Made by a program: the position numbers and the translations under genes
Shown here: positions 1 to 8,777 of the stretch, piece by piece
Position numbering within the stretch: position 1 is the first letter of the stretch
Layout: the number at the start of each line of letters is the position of its first letter
Notes under the pieces: generated by a model
What the model saw: the letters and a program-made list of their open reading frames with translations, nothing else
Databases searched by the model: none
What the model was told of the DNA's origin: nothing
NCBI RefSeq assembly: GCF_025822245.1
Contig: NZ_JACKTL010000043.1
Span: 310,001 to 374,000, forward strand
DNA: 64,000 bases
Direction: 5' to 3'
DNA from: Mycolicibacterium hodleri
Lineage (GTDB): Bacteria > Actinomycetota > Actinomycetes > Mycobacteriales > Mycobacteriaceae

Positions 1-1085
1 GCCAGCAGGCCCTCGACGGCCGCGCGGGCCACGTTGGCGGGCAACAAATTTCGCGTCGTCACGCCGTGCAGTGCGCCTGCGGCGTCCGGCAGGTTGGGTG
101 ACCGTTCGCCGTCGAAGTACGGCACCAGCGTCAAACCCTCCGCCCCGGCGGGCGCGGACAAGGCGAGCCGGTCGAACTCGTCGAAGTCGACGCCGAGCAT
201 CTTGGCGACCGCCGCCAGCACGGGCGCGCCGTTGAGCGTGCACACCAGGGGAAGCTGACGGCCGGTGGCATCGGCAAAACCCGCCACCAGTCCCTCCGCA
301 TCGTGCGGGGCGGCGTCACCCACCGCGCTCACCACGCCCGAGGTGCCCAGGGACACGACGCAGTCCCCCGGTCCGACCCCCAGGCCCAGGGCTGCGGCGG
401 CGTTGTCGCCGGCGCCGGGGCCCAGCACGGCACCCGTGGTGGTGCGGCCCGCGGCCTCCGACGGACCGACGACGGGCGGCACGATCGGACGACGTCCGCG
501 CATCGCCAGCTCGAGCAGGTCCGGTTGGTAGGAGCTGTCCTCGGCGGCGAAGTAGCCGGTGCCACTGGCGTCACTGCGGTCGGTACGGATGTCCGAGACG
601 TCCGTCGAGCCGGACAGCCGCCACGTCAGCCAGTCGTGTGGAAGGCACACCGCCGCGGTCGCGTCGGCATTCTTGGGTTCGTTGTCGGCGAGCCAGCGCA
701 ACTTCGTCGCGGTGATCGCCGCGACCGGGACCACGCCGATCCGGTCTGCCCACTCCGCCGCCCCGCCGAGCTCGTCGACGAGCGCCACGGCCGCCTGGCT
801 GGACCGGGTGTCGTTCCACAGCAGCGCGTCTCGCACGATGTTGCCCCGGGCGTCGAGGCAGACCATGCCGTGCTGCTGCGCGCCGACCGAGACGGCGGCC
901 ACGTCGTCCAATCCACCGGCGGCCGCGGCGGCGTCGGCCAGCGCTGCCCACCAGGCCGCCGGGTCGACTTCGGTGCCCCCCGGATGCGGTGCCGACCCGG
1001 AGCGCACGGTGTCGCCGGTGTCGGCGTCGCAGATCAGGACCTTGCACGATTGGGTGGACGAGTCGATACCCGCGACGAGGGCCAC
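1..1085 (-). CDS. xylB: Xylulokinase (FGGY carbohydrate kinase), C-terminus cut by window edge
   Basis: About 361 residues of a roughly 480-residue FGGY sugar kinase are visible; the C-terminus lies beyond base 1. The N-terminus has the ATP-binding phosphate loop (GIDSSTQSCK), followed by QQHGMV and LLWNDTRS, and later GAGDNAAAALG and SLGTSG, all characteristic of xylulokinases. The expected reaction is ATP-dependent phosphorylation of D-xylulose to xylulose 5-phosphate in the cytoplasm. The start is GTG at 1085, preceded by GAAGGAGG at a suitable distance. It is divergent from the DoxX-like gene across 112 bp. Xylulokinase is favoured over other FGGY kinases, but the substrate is inferred. 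Confidence 0.88.
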   Translation of the reverse strand, partial: MALVAGIDSSTQSCKVLICDADTGDTVRSGSAPHPGGTEVDPAAWWAALADAAAAAGGLDDVAAVSVGAQQHGMVCLDARGNIVRDALLWNDTRSSQAAVALVDELGGAAEWADRIGVVPVAAITATKLRWLADNEPKNADATAAVCLPHDWLTWRLSGSTDVSDIRTDRSDASGTGYFAAEDSSYQPDLLELAMRGRRPIVPPVVGPSEAAGRTTTGAVLGPGAGDNAAAALGLGVGPGDCVVSLGTSGVVSAVGDAAPHDAEGLVAGFADATGRQLPLVCTLNGAPVLAAVAKMLGVDFDEFDRLALSAPAGAEGLTLVPYFDGERSPNLPDAAGALHGVTTRNLLPANVARAAVEGLL

Positions 1086-1197
1086 GCCGACCTCCTTCTG
1101 CTCTTGGAACGTCCACCATAATGCGGCGCTTCGCGCGGGAACCGACGCTCGGCCGCTCGGGGGTTTGCAACCGACTCACCTGGGGAACAGATCGCGC

Positions 1198-2163
1198 ATG
1201 TTGATCCGACGAATTGCGCGTCCCATGCTGGCCACCACCTTCATCACCCGTGGTGTGGAAGCGCTCAAGAGCCCCAAACCTGCCGCCGACGCCGCCCGGC
1301 CCACCCTCGAAGGTCTCAGCAAGCTCCCGGATCCGGTCGGCCCCAACGTGCCGACGAACGCCGAGACCGTGGCGAAGGTGACCGCAGGCGTCCAGATCGG
1401 TGCGGGTCTGCTGCTCGCCTCCGGCAAGTTGCCGCGGCTGTCGTCGGCGGCGCTGGCCGTCAGCGTCGTCCCCGGCAGCCTCGGCAGCCACGCCTTCTGG
1501 AACGAGACCGACCCGGCCCGCAAGGCCGCCGAACGAAAGGCGCTCTTCGCCGACGTCGGCCTCATCGGCGGCCTCATCATCGCCTCCGTCGACACCGAGG
1601 GCCGGCCGTCGCTGGGCTGGCGCGGACGCCGGGCCGCGCGCAAGGTCGGCGAGCGCGTCACCAACGTCCTGCCGAGTGGGTCGGATGCCCCGAATGCCCT
1701 GATCGACCCCGAGCTCGTCGACAAGTGGGGCGAGGGGCTGCAGTCCGGGCTGCACGTAGGTGCCGAACGTGGGCGCGAACTGGCCCACGTCGCCTACGAG
1801 CGGGGTTCCGAGCTGGCCGACGTGGCACTGGAACGCGGTAGCGAATTGGCCGACGTGGCGCGCGACCGCGCACCCAAGCTGGCCAAGAAGGCGCGCAAGC
1901 GTGGCCTCGAGCTCGCCGAGCTCACCCAGGATCGCAGCACCGAGTTGGCCGACGTGGCGCAGAAGCGCGGCGCCAAGCTGGTCGACGTCGCCCGCGACCG
2001 GGCGCCGGAGTTGGTGGAGGCCGCCCGGGACCGTGGGGCGGAACTGGCCGCGCTGGCCCAGGATCGCAGCAACGAATTCGCGTCGCTGAGCCGCAAGCAG
2101 GCCAAGCAGACCCGCAAGGATCTCAAGCGCGCTCAGAAGGAACTCGAGAAGCGCGTCCGCTAG
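1198..2163 (+). CDS. DoxX-like membrane protein with C-terminal 11-residue repeat domain
   Basis: This 321-residue protein has two parts. Residues 1-130 look like a DoxX/DoxD membrane protein, with hydrophobic segments near 60-75, 82-95 and 118-130 and the family-like SHAFWNETDPA. Residues 191-300 are ten consecutive 11-residue repeats of the type RG-x-ELA-x-VA-x-(D/E/K), ending in a Lys/Arg/Gln-rich tail. An 11-residue period predicts a long amphipathic helix or right-handed coiled coil, as in apolipoprotein-like and LEA-like sequences. ATG at 1198 is the first start consistent with the membrane domain. A perfect hairpin follows the stop. DoxX proteins have been linked to thiol and redox homeostasis; the role of the repeat tail is unknown. 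Confidence 0.8.
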   Translation: MLIRRIARPMLATTFITRGVEALKSPKPAADAARPTLEGLSKLPDPVGPNVPTNAETVAKVTAGVQIGAGLLLASGKLPRLSSAALAVSVVPGSLGSHAFWNETDPARKAAERKALFADVGLIGGLIIASVDTEGRPSLGWRGRRAARKVGERVTNVLPSGSDAPNALIDPELVDKWGEGLQSGLHVGAERGRELAHVAYERGSELADVALERGSELADVARDRAPKLAKKARKRGLELAELTQDRSTELADVAQKRGAKLVDVARDRAPELVEAARDRGAELAALAQDRSNEFASLSRKQAKQTRKDLKRAQKELEKRVR

Positions 2164-2177
2164 ACCCGCGAACCACG

Positions 2178-2211
2178 ACGGCGGGCGTCACCCTAGGGTG
2201 ACGCCCGCCGT
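2178..2211. terminator. Bidirectional hairpin terminator
   Basis: Perfect inverted repeat with 15-bp arms (2178-2192 and 2197-2211) around a CTAG loop. It lies between the convergent ends of the DoxX-like gene (2163) and the gluconate permease gene (2225). There is no U-tract on either strand, the form often seen in mycobacteria. Confidence 0.85.
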
Positions 2212-2224
2212 TCGTCGTCGGGCC

Positions 2225-3625
2225 TCAGACCACCAGGTCCAGCAGGAGTACGACGCCGAGGCCGCTGACCGAGAGCACCGTCTCCATGATCGACCACGTC
2301 TTGATGGTCTGCCCCACGGTGAGCCGGAAGTACTGGTTGACCAACCAGAAGCCCGCGTCGTTGACGTGGGAGAAGAACAGCGACCCCGCTCCGACGGCGA
2401 GCACCACCAGCGACACCTCTGCGGTGGGCAGGTCGGCGACGAGCGGCACGATCAGCGACGACGCGGTGATCGTGGCCACCGTGGCCGAACCCGTGGCCAG
2501 CCGGATCAGCACCGCGATCACCCAGGCCAGGACGAGCACCGAGATGTTCGCGCCCTCGGCCCACCGCGCGAGCAGGGTGCCGATGCCGGTGTCGACCAGC
2601 ACCTGCTTGAAACCGCCACCGGCGGCGACGATCAGGATGATGCCGGCCACCGGCGGGAGTCCGGATTCGATGCAGGCGGTCACCTTGCCGCGGTCCATCC
2701 CGGCGCCACGGCCGAGGGTGAACATGCCGACGATGACGGCGATGAGCAGCGCGATCAGCGGGGTGCCCAAGGTGTCGAACACCATCCGGACCAGGTTCGC
2801 CTTGTCGTCGATGAAGACGTCGACCAGCGCCTTGCCCAGCATCAACGCGACGGGCAGCAAGACCGAGAAGAGTGTGACGGCGAACGACGGCCGGCGCGGG
2901 GTCTCGCCCTCGGCGAAGCGGTCCGCGTCGAAGGTGTCGGGCGCGTCGACGACGACCCACTTGCCGGCGAGCTTTCCGAACAACGGGCCGGCCAGGATGA
3001 TGGTCGGAATCGCCACCGCGACACCGAGAGCCAGCGTGACTCCCAGGTCCGCGTTGAGCAGTCCGACGGCCGTCAGCGGGCCGGGGTGCGGTGGCACGAA
3101 GCCGTGCATCGCCGAAAGGCCGGCCAGGGCCGGGATTCCGACGGTGATCAAGGACAGCTGTGAGCGACGCGAGACCAGGTAGATGACCGGTATCAGCAGC
3201 ACCAGGCCGATCTCGAAGAACATGGGCAGGCCGATGATCGCGCCGACCAAGGCCATCGCCCACGGCAGCATCCGTGGTGACGCGTGCCCGACGATGGTGT
3301 CGACGATTTCGTCGGCCCCGCCGGAGTCGGCGAGCAGCTTGGCGAACATCGCGCCGAGGGCGATGAGGATGCCGACACCTGCCGCGGTCTCGCCGAAGCC
3401 CTTGCTGAACGACGCCAGCACCGTGGTGAGGTTCTCCCCCGCCACCATCCCGACCGTGAGCGCGCCGAACATCAGCGACAGGAAGGGGTGCAGTTTGACG
3501 ATCGTGATGAGCACGACGATGACCGCGATGCCGACGAGGAACGCCAGCAGGAGGTGCACGCCGGACGCGACCGGCTCGGTGAGCTTCGGCGCCTCGTCGG
3601 CGAGCAGGGTAATTCCGTTGGTCAT
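2225..3625 (-). CDS. gntP: GntP-family gluconate:H+ symporter
   Basis: A 466-residue integral membrane protein with about 12-14 hydrophobic segments. It has GntP-family motifs, including LHPFLSLMFGALTVGM, GLPMFFEIGLVLLIP, MHGFVPPHPGPL and the C-terminal SHVNDAGFW. It should import gluconate or a related sugar acid with protons. ATG at 3625 overlaps the stop of gntK (TGATG), so the two genes are translationally coupled and gntK is read first. The divergent GntR-type gene at 4251 and the palindromes between them indicate local, substrate-responsive control. Confidence 0.92.
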   Translation of the reverse strand: MTNGITLLADEAPKLTEPVASGVHLLLAFLVGIAVIVVLITIVKLHPFLSLMFGALTVGMVAGENLTTVLASFSKGFGETAAGVGILIALGAMFAKLLADSGGADEIVDTIVGHASPRMLPWAMALVGAIIGLPMFFEIGLVLLIPVIYLVSRRSQLSLITVGIPALAGLSAMHGFVPPHPGPLTAVGLLNADLGVTLALGVAVAIPTIILAGPLFGKLAGKWVVVDAPDTFDADRFAEGETPRRPSFAVTLFSVLLPVALMLGKALVDVFIDDKANLVRMVFDTLGTPLIALLIAVIVGMFTLGRGAGMDRGKVTACIESGLPPVAGIILIVAAGGGFKQVLVDTGIGTLLARWAEGANISVLVLAWVIAVLIRLATGSATVATITASSLIVPLVADLPTAEVSLVVLAVGAGSLFFSHVNDAGFWLVNQYFRLTVGQTIKTWSIMETVLSVSGLGVVLLLDLVV

Positions 3626-4119
3626 CACAACTCCCGTTGGGTCAGCGCTACGTATTCGTCGATGATGGAATCGATGTCTTGGTCGACGTTGACGTCGACT
3701 CCGTGTTCGTCGGGGGCCAGCGGCTCGAGGGTCTCGAATTGGGACGCGAGCAGCGATGCGGGCATGAAGTGTCCGGGCCGGCTGGCCTGTCGTCGGCCGA
3801 TCACCTCGGGGGTTCCGGCCAGATGCAGGAATTCCACGTTGGCGCAGTGCTCGCGCAATTGGTCCCGATAGACGTGTTTGAGTGCCGAGCAACTCATCAC
3901 GCCGCCGTCGGCATGCGCGGCCAGCCACTCCCCGATCGAGTCGAGCCAGGGGCGTCGGTCATCGTCGTCGAGCGCGTGGCCCGCGGTCATCTTGGCGATG
4001 TTCGCCGGCGGGTGGAAGTCGTCCGCGTCGGCGAAGGGAACGCGTAGGCGCTGAGCCAGGGCCGCGCCGACGGTCGACTTGCCGGAGCCGGACACCCCCA
4101 TTACGACGATTGGCGCCAT
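3625..4119 (-). CDS. gntK: Gluconokinase
   Basis: A 164-residue P-loop kinase that phosphorylates gluconate to 6-phosphogluconate for the pentose phosphate pathway. It shows Walker A GVSGSGKST near residues 8-16, then DADDFHPPANIAKM, DDDRRPWL, SCSALKHVYRD and GHFMPASLLASQFETLE, which are diagnostic for GntK. ATG at 4119 was chosen because GGGAGG lies about 8 nt upstream and the P-loop starts right after it. An in-frame ATG at 4167 would add a Gly-rich leader that overlaps the promoter region. The stop codon shares one base with the permease start. Confidence 0.94.
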   Translation of the reverse strand: MAPIVVMGVSGSGKSTVGAALAQRLRVPFADADDFHPPANIAKMTAGHALDDDDRRPWLDSIGEWLAAHADGGVMSCSALKHVYRDQLREHCANVEFLHLAGTPEVIGRRQASRPGHFMPASLLASQFETLEPLAPDEHGVDVNVDQDIDSIIDEYVALTQREL

Positions 4120-4170
4120 GCCCCGTCCACCTCCCGATCCGTGGTACCCGACTGTGCCAGGCATCACACA

Positions 4171-4200
4171 GCTTGCCCCAATGATCAGATCATTGCAAGC
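4171..4200. promoter_or_regulatory. Putative GntR-family operator, nested palindrome
   Basis: The core AATGATC-A-GATCATT (4180-4194) is a perfect dyad around one base. It is flanked by GCTTGC (4171-4176) and its reverse complement GCAAGC (4195-4200). It lies in the 131-bp divergent region between gntK and the GntR-type regulator, where autoregulation and gnt operon control are expected. A second, weaker dyad AAAGA-N4-TCTTT is at 4210-4223. Confidence 0.65.
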
Positions 4201-4250
4201 ATTTCAGCGAAAGATACGTCTTTAATGCACGCAGCAAAGATTATGACAAG

Positions 4251-4967
4251 ATGTATGGCGTGGCCGGACCCTCAAACGTCAGCGCGCTGCACGACAACGT
4301 GCTCACCGGAATCGGCGCCGAGATCGTGTCGGGGACCCTCCCTGCCGGAGGCGTGATCAACCTCGAGGGCGTCGGCGTGCAGTACGGAGTGTCACGCAGC
4401 GTGGCGCGCGAGGCGGTCCGGGTTCTCGAGTCGATGGGCTTAGTCGCTTCGCGGCGCCGCGTCGGCATCACCATCCAACCCGTGGAACGATGGAACGTCT
4501 TCGACCCGCGCGTGATTCGGTGGCGGCTCGAATCCGGTGATCGCACAGCACAATTGGTCTCGCTCTCCGAGTTGCGCCGGGGCTTCGAACCGACCGCGGC
4601 GGCGCTCGCCGCCCGCCGGGCCGATCCCCACCAGTGCCGCATCATGGCCGCTGCCGTGTCGGACATGGTCATGCACGGCCGGTCCGGGGACTTGGAGTCA
4701 TACTTGTTGGCCGACAAGGTGTTTCACCAGACTCTGCTCGAGGCCAGCGGAAACGAGATGTTCCGGGCGCTCAACGGTGTCGTCGCCGAAGTGCTCACCG
4801 GACGCACCCACCACGGCATGATGCCCGAGACGCCGAATCCGGTGGCCATCGCCCTGCACGACGAGGTCGCCCGCGCCATCCGCTTGCGCGACGAGGACGG
4901 CGCGGAACGTGCGATGCGGGAGATCATCGAGGAGGCCGTGACCGACGTCAGTTCGTCCGCAAGGTGA
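4251..4967 (+). CDS. GntR/FadR-family transcriptional regulator (FCD domain)
   Basis: A 238-residue protein. The N-terminal winged helix (about residues 14-75) contains GVGVQYGVSRSVAREAVRVLESMGLVASRRRVG, the usual GntR recognition-helix arrangement. An alpha-helical FCD ligand-binding domain follows (about 90-230), with the conserved LRRGFEPTAAALAA and D/H positions in DKVFHQTLLEASGN and HDEVARAI. It is divergent from gntK-gntP and is probably a repressor relieved by gluconate or a phosphorylated derivative; that ligand is inferred from context. Its 3' end overlaps the convergent lipoprotein gene by 20 bp. Confidence 0.9.
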   Translation: MYGVAGPSNVSALHDNVLTGIGAEIVSGTLPAGGVINLEGVGVQYGVSRSVAREAVRVLESMGLVASRRRVGITIQPVERWNVFDPRVIRWRLESGDRTAQLVSLSELRRGFEPTAAALAARRADPHQCRIMAAAVSDMVMHGRSGDLESYLLADKVFHQTLLEASGNEMFRALNGVVAEVLTGRTHHGMMPETPNPVAIALHDEVARAIRLRDEDGAERAMREIIEEAVTDVSSSAR

Positions 4968-5460
4968 ACTTCATGGTCAGCCCCGACACCTCGGTGACCT
5001 CCACCGTCCGGTGCTCCTGAACCCCACCCGCGACGACGTCACAGCCGGCGGAGGCGCCCACCTCGCCGGTCAGCCCGCCGCCACACGCCACCGAATCGAT
5101 GCGCTCCGAGGACTTCTCGGCCACCAGCCGCGCCACCGCCGCCTCGAGCTGTTCGCGCGACAACGCGGGGGTCAGGTCGTATTGAATCGCGCCGCCGTCG
5201 GTTCCGGTGACGGTGACGACCGGTTGAAAACCGTTCGCCGCCCCGATCGCGACGTCACAGTGCGACGTCCGGCCCACTTCGCCGACGAGATCCGACTCGC
5301 AGACGACCGACTGCGGTCGCTCGCCCGCAGTGGTCAGCTTGGCGGCAACGTCCTTCTGCAGGGCGTCCTTCGCGACCGTCGGCACGAGGTCGGACCCCGT
5401 CGTGCCGGTGCAGCCACACGCGATGGCACCCGCCAGTGCCGCAGTCGCCGTCCACCGCAT
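4948..5460 (-). CDS. Lipoprotein with two tandem DUF4333 modules
   Basis: A 170-residue protein with a short signal peptide ending in a lipobox-like AIAC (Cys15), predicting lipidation and export. The mature part contains two copies of a DUF4333-type module. Each carries V-x-C-x(3)-L-x-GEVG-x(4)-CDV, with cysteine pairs Cys54/Cys68 and Cys126/Cys140 at identical spacing, suggesting a disulfide in each copy. ATG at 5460 is preferred because AAAGG sits 9 nt upstream; ATG at 5469 is also possible. DUF4333 proteins are abundant mycobacterial envelope proteins of unknown function. Confidence 0.8.
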   Translation of the reverse strand: MRWTATAALAGAIACGCTGTTGSDLVPTVAKDALQKDVAAKLTTAGERPQSVVCESDLVGEVGRTSHCDVAIGAANGFQPVVTVTGTDGGAIQYDLTPALSREQLEAAVARLVAEKSSERIDSVACGGGLTGEVGASAGCDVVAGGVQEHRTVEVTEVSGLTMKFTLRTN

Positions 5461-5508
5461 GGCATGCATCCTTTCATCCGACGGACGCCACGGTGGTTGA
5501 CTGCGGAA

Positions 5509-6396
5509 GTGAGCAGAACTCCGACCACCGCCCGCAGGCTGTTCGACCGCTTCGAACCCGTCCACGCCCTGACGTACTTCGCACCCGAGTCGCGCGACGC
5601 TCTCGGGCAGGCGGGTTTCCGGGGCTTTTGGATGGGCTACTTCGGTGCCCGTGCCGCCCCGCTGGGCTCGGTGGGCGCCGACGTCGTCACCGCCGTCTTC
5701 TACAACTTCTCGCCGTCCCACGTGGCGCGCGCACTGCCCGCCGCGTGGGAATTCGCGAGCCCGGCGGACGCACTCCGGGCCCGGGAGGCCTCGGCCGTCG
5801 CCGCCCTGGCGCGGTGCGGGATCACCGACGGCACTCAGGTGCGGACCGCGGCCGATCTGCTGGCCAAGGCCGCGGCCACCGCGCCGCTGGACGGCCGCCC
5901 GCTCTTCGCGGCGAACCGCGCGTTGCCGTGGCCGGACCATTCGGTCGCCCGGCTGTGGCACGCCAGCACCCTGTTGCGCGAACAACGCGGGGACGCTCAC
6001 GTCGCGGTCCTCGTCGCCAACGGCGTCGGTGGCCGCGAGTGCAACGTCCTGCACGCGCTCGCCGACCGGGTGCCGCGGGAGTTCATCATGCGCAGCCGCG
6101 AGTACGACGACCAGGAGTGGCAGTCGTGCGTCGACCGGCTCGCCGTCCGCGGATTCATCGACGGCCACGGCGCGCTGACGGATTCGGGCCGGGAGTTCAA
6201 AGGCCACCTCGAGGACTCGACCGACCGGTTGTCGCTGTCGGCGTTCGACGCCCTCGACGACGGCGATCTGGAACTGCTCTTCCGCACGCTGACCCCAGTC
6301 ACCAGGGCGGTGGTCGCCGCGGGCGACATCCCGGCCGCCACGCCGATGGGGCTTCGTCGTGACGACCTCGACGACGACGGCGCGCAGCTCTCCTAA
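5509..6396 (+). CDS. SCO6745-family protein
   Basis: A 295-residue protein matching the SCO6745 family: RLFDRFEPVHALTYFAPE, GFWMGYFGARAAPLG, VFYNFSP and a C-terminal half with winged-helix character (DRLAVRGFIDGHGALTDSGREFKGHLED). The first half resembles the helical bundle of actinobacterial SCO6745 proteins, whose biochemical role is not established. The start is GTG at 5509, immediately before the conserved SRTP-x-TARRLFDRFEP. It is divergent from the DUF4333 lipoprotein and overlaps the UPF0060 gene by 4 bp at its 3' end. Confidence 0.78.
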   Translation: MSRTPTTARRLFDRFEPVHALTYFAPESRDALGQAGFRGFWMGYFGARAAPLGSVGADVVTAVFYNFSPSHVARALPAAWEFASPADALRAREASAVAALARCGITDGTQVRTAADLLAKAAATAPLDGRPLFAANRALPWPDHSVARLWHASTLLREQRGDAHVAVLVANGVGGRECNVLHALADRVPREFIMRSREYDDQEWQSCVDRLAVRGFIDGHGALTDSGREFKGHLEDSTDRLSLSAFDALDDGDLELLFRTLTPVTRAVVAAGDIPAATPMGLRRDDLDDDGAQLS

Positions 6397-6722
6397 CGCG
6401 GGCCGTACATGATCAGGCCGACCCCGAGCAGGCAGACCACGGCGCCCGTGACGTCCCATCGGTCGGGCCCAAAGCCGTCGGCGACCATGCCCCACAACAG
6501 GGAACCGGCGATGAAGATGCCGCCGTAGGCGGCCAGCACCCGCCCAAAGTTCGCATCCGGCTGGAACGCGGCCACGAAACCGTAGGCGCCGAGGGCCAGT
6601 ACGCCGGCACCGGCCCACAGCCAGCCGCGGTGTTCCCGGATGCCCTGCCAGACCAGCCAGGCACCACCGATCTCCAGCAGTGCCGCCAATACGAACAGCA
6701 GCACCGACTTCAGCACCGTCAT
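6393..6722 (-). CDS. YnfA/UPF0060-family small membrane protein
   Basis: A 109-residue, four-TM protein, the usual size for UPF0060. Family motifs include LLEIGGAWLVWQGIREHRGWLW, AYGGIFIAGSLLWGMVADGFGPDRWDVTGA and the terminal LIMYGPR. Members are related to small-multidrug-resistance transporters, but their substrates are mostly undefined. ATG at 6722 overlaps the stop of the upstream kinase-fusion gene (ATGA), so it is the last gene of that minus-strand cluster. Confidence 0.9.
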   Translation of the reverse strand: MTVLKSVLLFVLAALLEIGGAWLVWQGIREHRGWLWAGAGVLALGAYGFVAAFQPDANFGRVLAAYGGIFIAGSLLWGMVADGFGPDRWDVTGAVVCLLGVGLIMYGPR

Positions 6723-8731
6723 GTCCGGTTGCGGTTCCATTCGAGCCAGCCGACGCCGGTGCGGCCGTCGGTCGTCGTGACCGCGGCCCACGCCCGCGGG
6801 AATCTGCTCAGCCGGCCGTCGGTCGAGGTCAGCAGCACCGGGGCGTGCCCGCGTACGTCGACGGTCACGGTGAGGTCGCCAGGCGTGATCTCGAGCGTGG
6901 TGCCGACGGGTAACTCGTTCTCGCCGAACGTCTCCCGTGCGACAACCGTCTGCAGCTCGACGACCTCGCCCGAGCGCTGGACGTACCCGGCGGCCATCGG
7001 TGGCGCACCGGGGATCCTGAGGTCGAGGCCGTGGACGTGGGTGCCGTCGTGCAGGTGGAACGCGCTCCACACCCACTCCATGCCCCACCAGTCCCGCGCT
7101 GCCCACGAGTGGTCTCGCTGACCGGGGACGTCGGAGAACTCGTATGAACGTCCTTCTGCCCTCACGGTTCCCGACACCGTGCACGGAATCTCGTAGCGGG
7201 TCGACAGGCGGTACTGGTAGGGCGTGCCGTCGGTGGTCCACACCATGTCCAGCTCGAGGTCGACGGGCCGGCCCGAGACGCCCCGGAGGAGGTCGGCCGG
7301 ATCGTCGTAGGCCTCTCCCCTGCCACGCAACGACACCCGATGGGAGTGCAGCGGCGCCGTGACGTCGAGTTCGAGGTCGACCCCGTCGCCGTGCACGCGG
7401 GTGTGATCGGCCGGCAGCGGAGCCTCGAAGTCGAGCACGGCGATCGTGGGTAGGTTCGGACCGCACAGCAGCGCGTTGACCCAGGCGTGGCCCTGGTTGG
7501 GAATGAGGCCCAGCCGCAACCATCCGCCGACCTCCTGGTCGGGGTCGACGAAGTCGAAGTACCAACTCTCGCTCCACAGCGGTTCGTCCGACGGTTCGTG
7601 GCGGCCCTCGTCGTCGGGCGTGGGCTGCAACGGTTCCGGATGCGACGGCGGGGGCAGCACGGCCAGTGCGTCGGTGTCGAGGACGTGCTGGCAGTGTCGC
7701 GCGATCATCGTCATGAACATCCGGTCGCCGCGCTCGGTGCGCTCCACGAGCATCGGCGAGACGATCGACATCATCACCCCGAAGAAGCTCTGGCGTCGCA
7801 CGCCCTCGCGCACGTCGTCGAGGCTCACCGAGGTGTCGGGTCCAAGCGCGTCGTGATAGGCGTGCAGCAGTGCCTCGCCATGCTCGCGTCGCCGATCCGC
7901 CGGCAGCGCACATCCCAGGAAGTAGGCGGCGTCGGTCATCGCAGGCCCCCAGGTGACGGTCTGCCAGTCCACCACGGTCAGCGGACGGGCGGCGCCCTCC
8001 TCGCCGAACAGCATGTTGTCCAAGCGAAAGTCGCCGTGCACCAGTCCCTGGGGTCGACCGGACGCGGCCTCGTCGGCGAGGTAGTCGTCGAACGCCGCGA
8101 CCAGGCGTTCGCAGACCTCGCGGTGCTCGGGTGCGATGTCGTCGCGATACCGCTCGACGAAGCCCGCGTAGAGCGCGGCCATCAAACCCTGGTTCAGCGG
8201 CGATTCGCGGTTGAGCCACTGAGCGTCGGCAAGGGCGGCGTTGCCGAGCAGTGGGCCGTGCACGCGACCGAGCTGGGTCAGCGCCATCGTCGCCTGCTCG
8301 ACCGACGCGCCGCCGATCTCGTCGCCGACGACGGCCGGGGCGGCGTCGCCGAGTAGCAGGTCGAAGGCACCCGTCGCCGGGTCGTAGGCCGCGTGGTGAC
8401 ACTCCGACACGGGTCCGTGCAACCCCGGCGCGACGTCGGTGTAGAACCGGACCTCACGCTCGTAGAGGCCCATCGTCAACCCGGTCTGCCTGCTACTGGG
8501 GTCGGCAGCGGCGACCTTCAGCACCACCGAGGCCGGCCCGTTCTGTCCGTCCGCGTAGGTGAGCCCCACGCGGTAGCACTCGCTCATCTGTCCGGTGCCG
8601 ATGCGGTCGACGGTGAAGTCGGCGACCTCGCCGGCGCCGATCGCGGCGGTCAGCCAGTCGGCGGTGAGATCGGCGGGGCGTTCGACGAGGGCGCTGGCGA
8701 GGAAGGGTTGCACGCCGCCCACGTTAGTCAC
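6719..8731 (-). CDS. Phosphotransferase (APH/ecdysteroid kinase-like) fused to a C-terminal AttH/lipocalin-like domain
   Basis: A 670-residue two-domain protein. Residues 1-360 form a kinase-like fold: glycine loop near 44-48, candidate ATP-anchoring Lys72, Brenner motif HGDFRLDN (232-239) and metal-binding VDWQ (254-257), as in APH and EcKinase families. After a Pro/Asp-rich linker (about 350-375), residues 380-670 are a beta-rich Trp- and His-rich region (WYFDFVDPDQEVGGWLRLG, DHSWAARDWWGMEWVW) resembling the AttH/DUF7064-7065 hydrophobic-ligand domains. The kinase residues look intact. The substrate is unknown; a hydrophobic or steroid-like alcohol is a guess. GTG at 8731 follows GAAGGAA. 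It is coupled to the UPF0060 gene. Confidence 0.8.
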   Translation of the reverse strand: MTNVGGVQPFLASALVERPADLTADWLTAAIGAGEVADFTVDRIGTGQMSECYRVGLTYADGQNGPASVVLKVAAADPSSRQTGLTMGLYEREVRFYTDVAPGLHGPVSECHHAAYDPATGAFDLLLGDAAPAVVGDEIGGASVEQATMALTQLGRVHGPLLGNAALADAQWLNRESPLNQGLMAALYAGFVERYRDDIAPEHREVCERLVAAFDDYLADEAASGRPQGLVHGDFRLDNMLFGEEGAARPLTVVDWQTVTWGPAMTDAAYFLGCALPADRRREHGEALLHAYHDALGPDTSVSLDDVREGVRRQSFFGVMMSIVSPMLVERTERGDRMFMTMIARHCQHVLDTDALAVLPPPSHPEPLQPTPDDEGRHEPSDEPLWSESWYFDFVDPDQEVGGWLRLGLIPNQGHAWVNALLCGPNLPTIAVLDFEAPLPADHTRVHGDGVDLELDVTAPLHSHRVSLRGRGEAYDDPADLLRGVSGRPVDLELDMVWTTDGTPYQYRLSTRYEIPCTVSGTVRAEGRSYEFSDVPGQRDHSWAARDWWGMEWVWSAFHLHDGTHVHGLDLRIPGAPPMAAGYVQRSGEVVELQTVVARETFGENELPVGTTLEITPGDLTVTVDVRGHAPVLLTSTDGRLSRFPRAWAAVTTTDGRTGVGWLEWNRNRT

Positions 8732-8777
8732 GGGCGTTCCTTCGCGATGCCGTTTTCGCCCGAGAACTTGACGGGCG

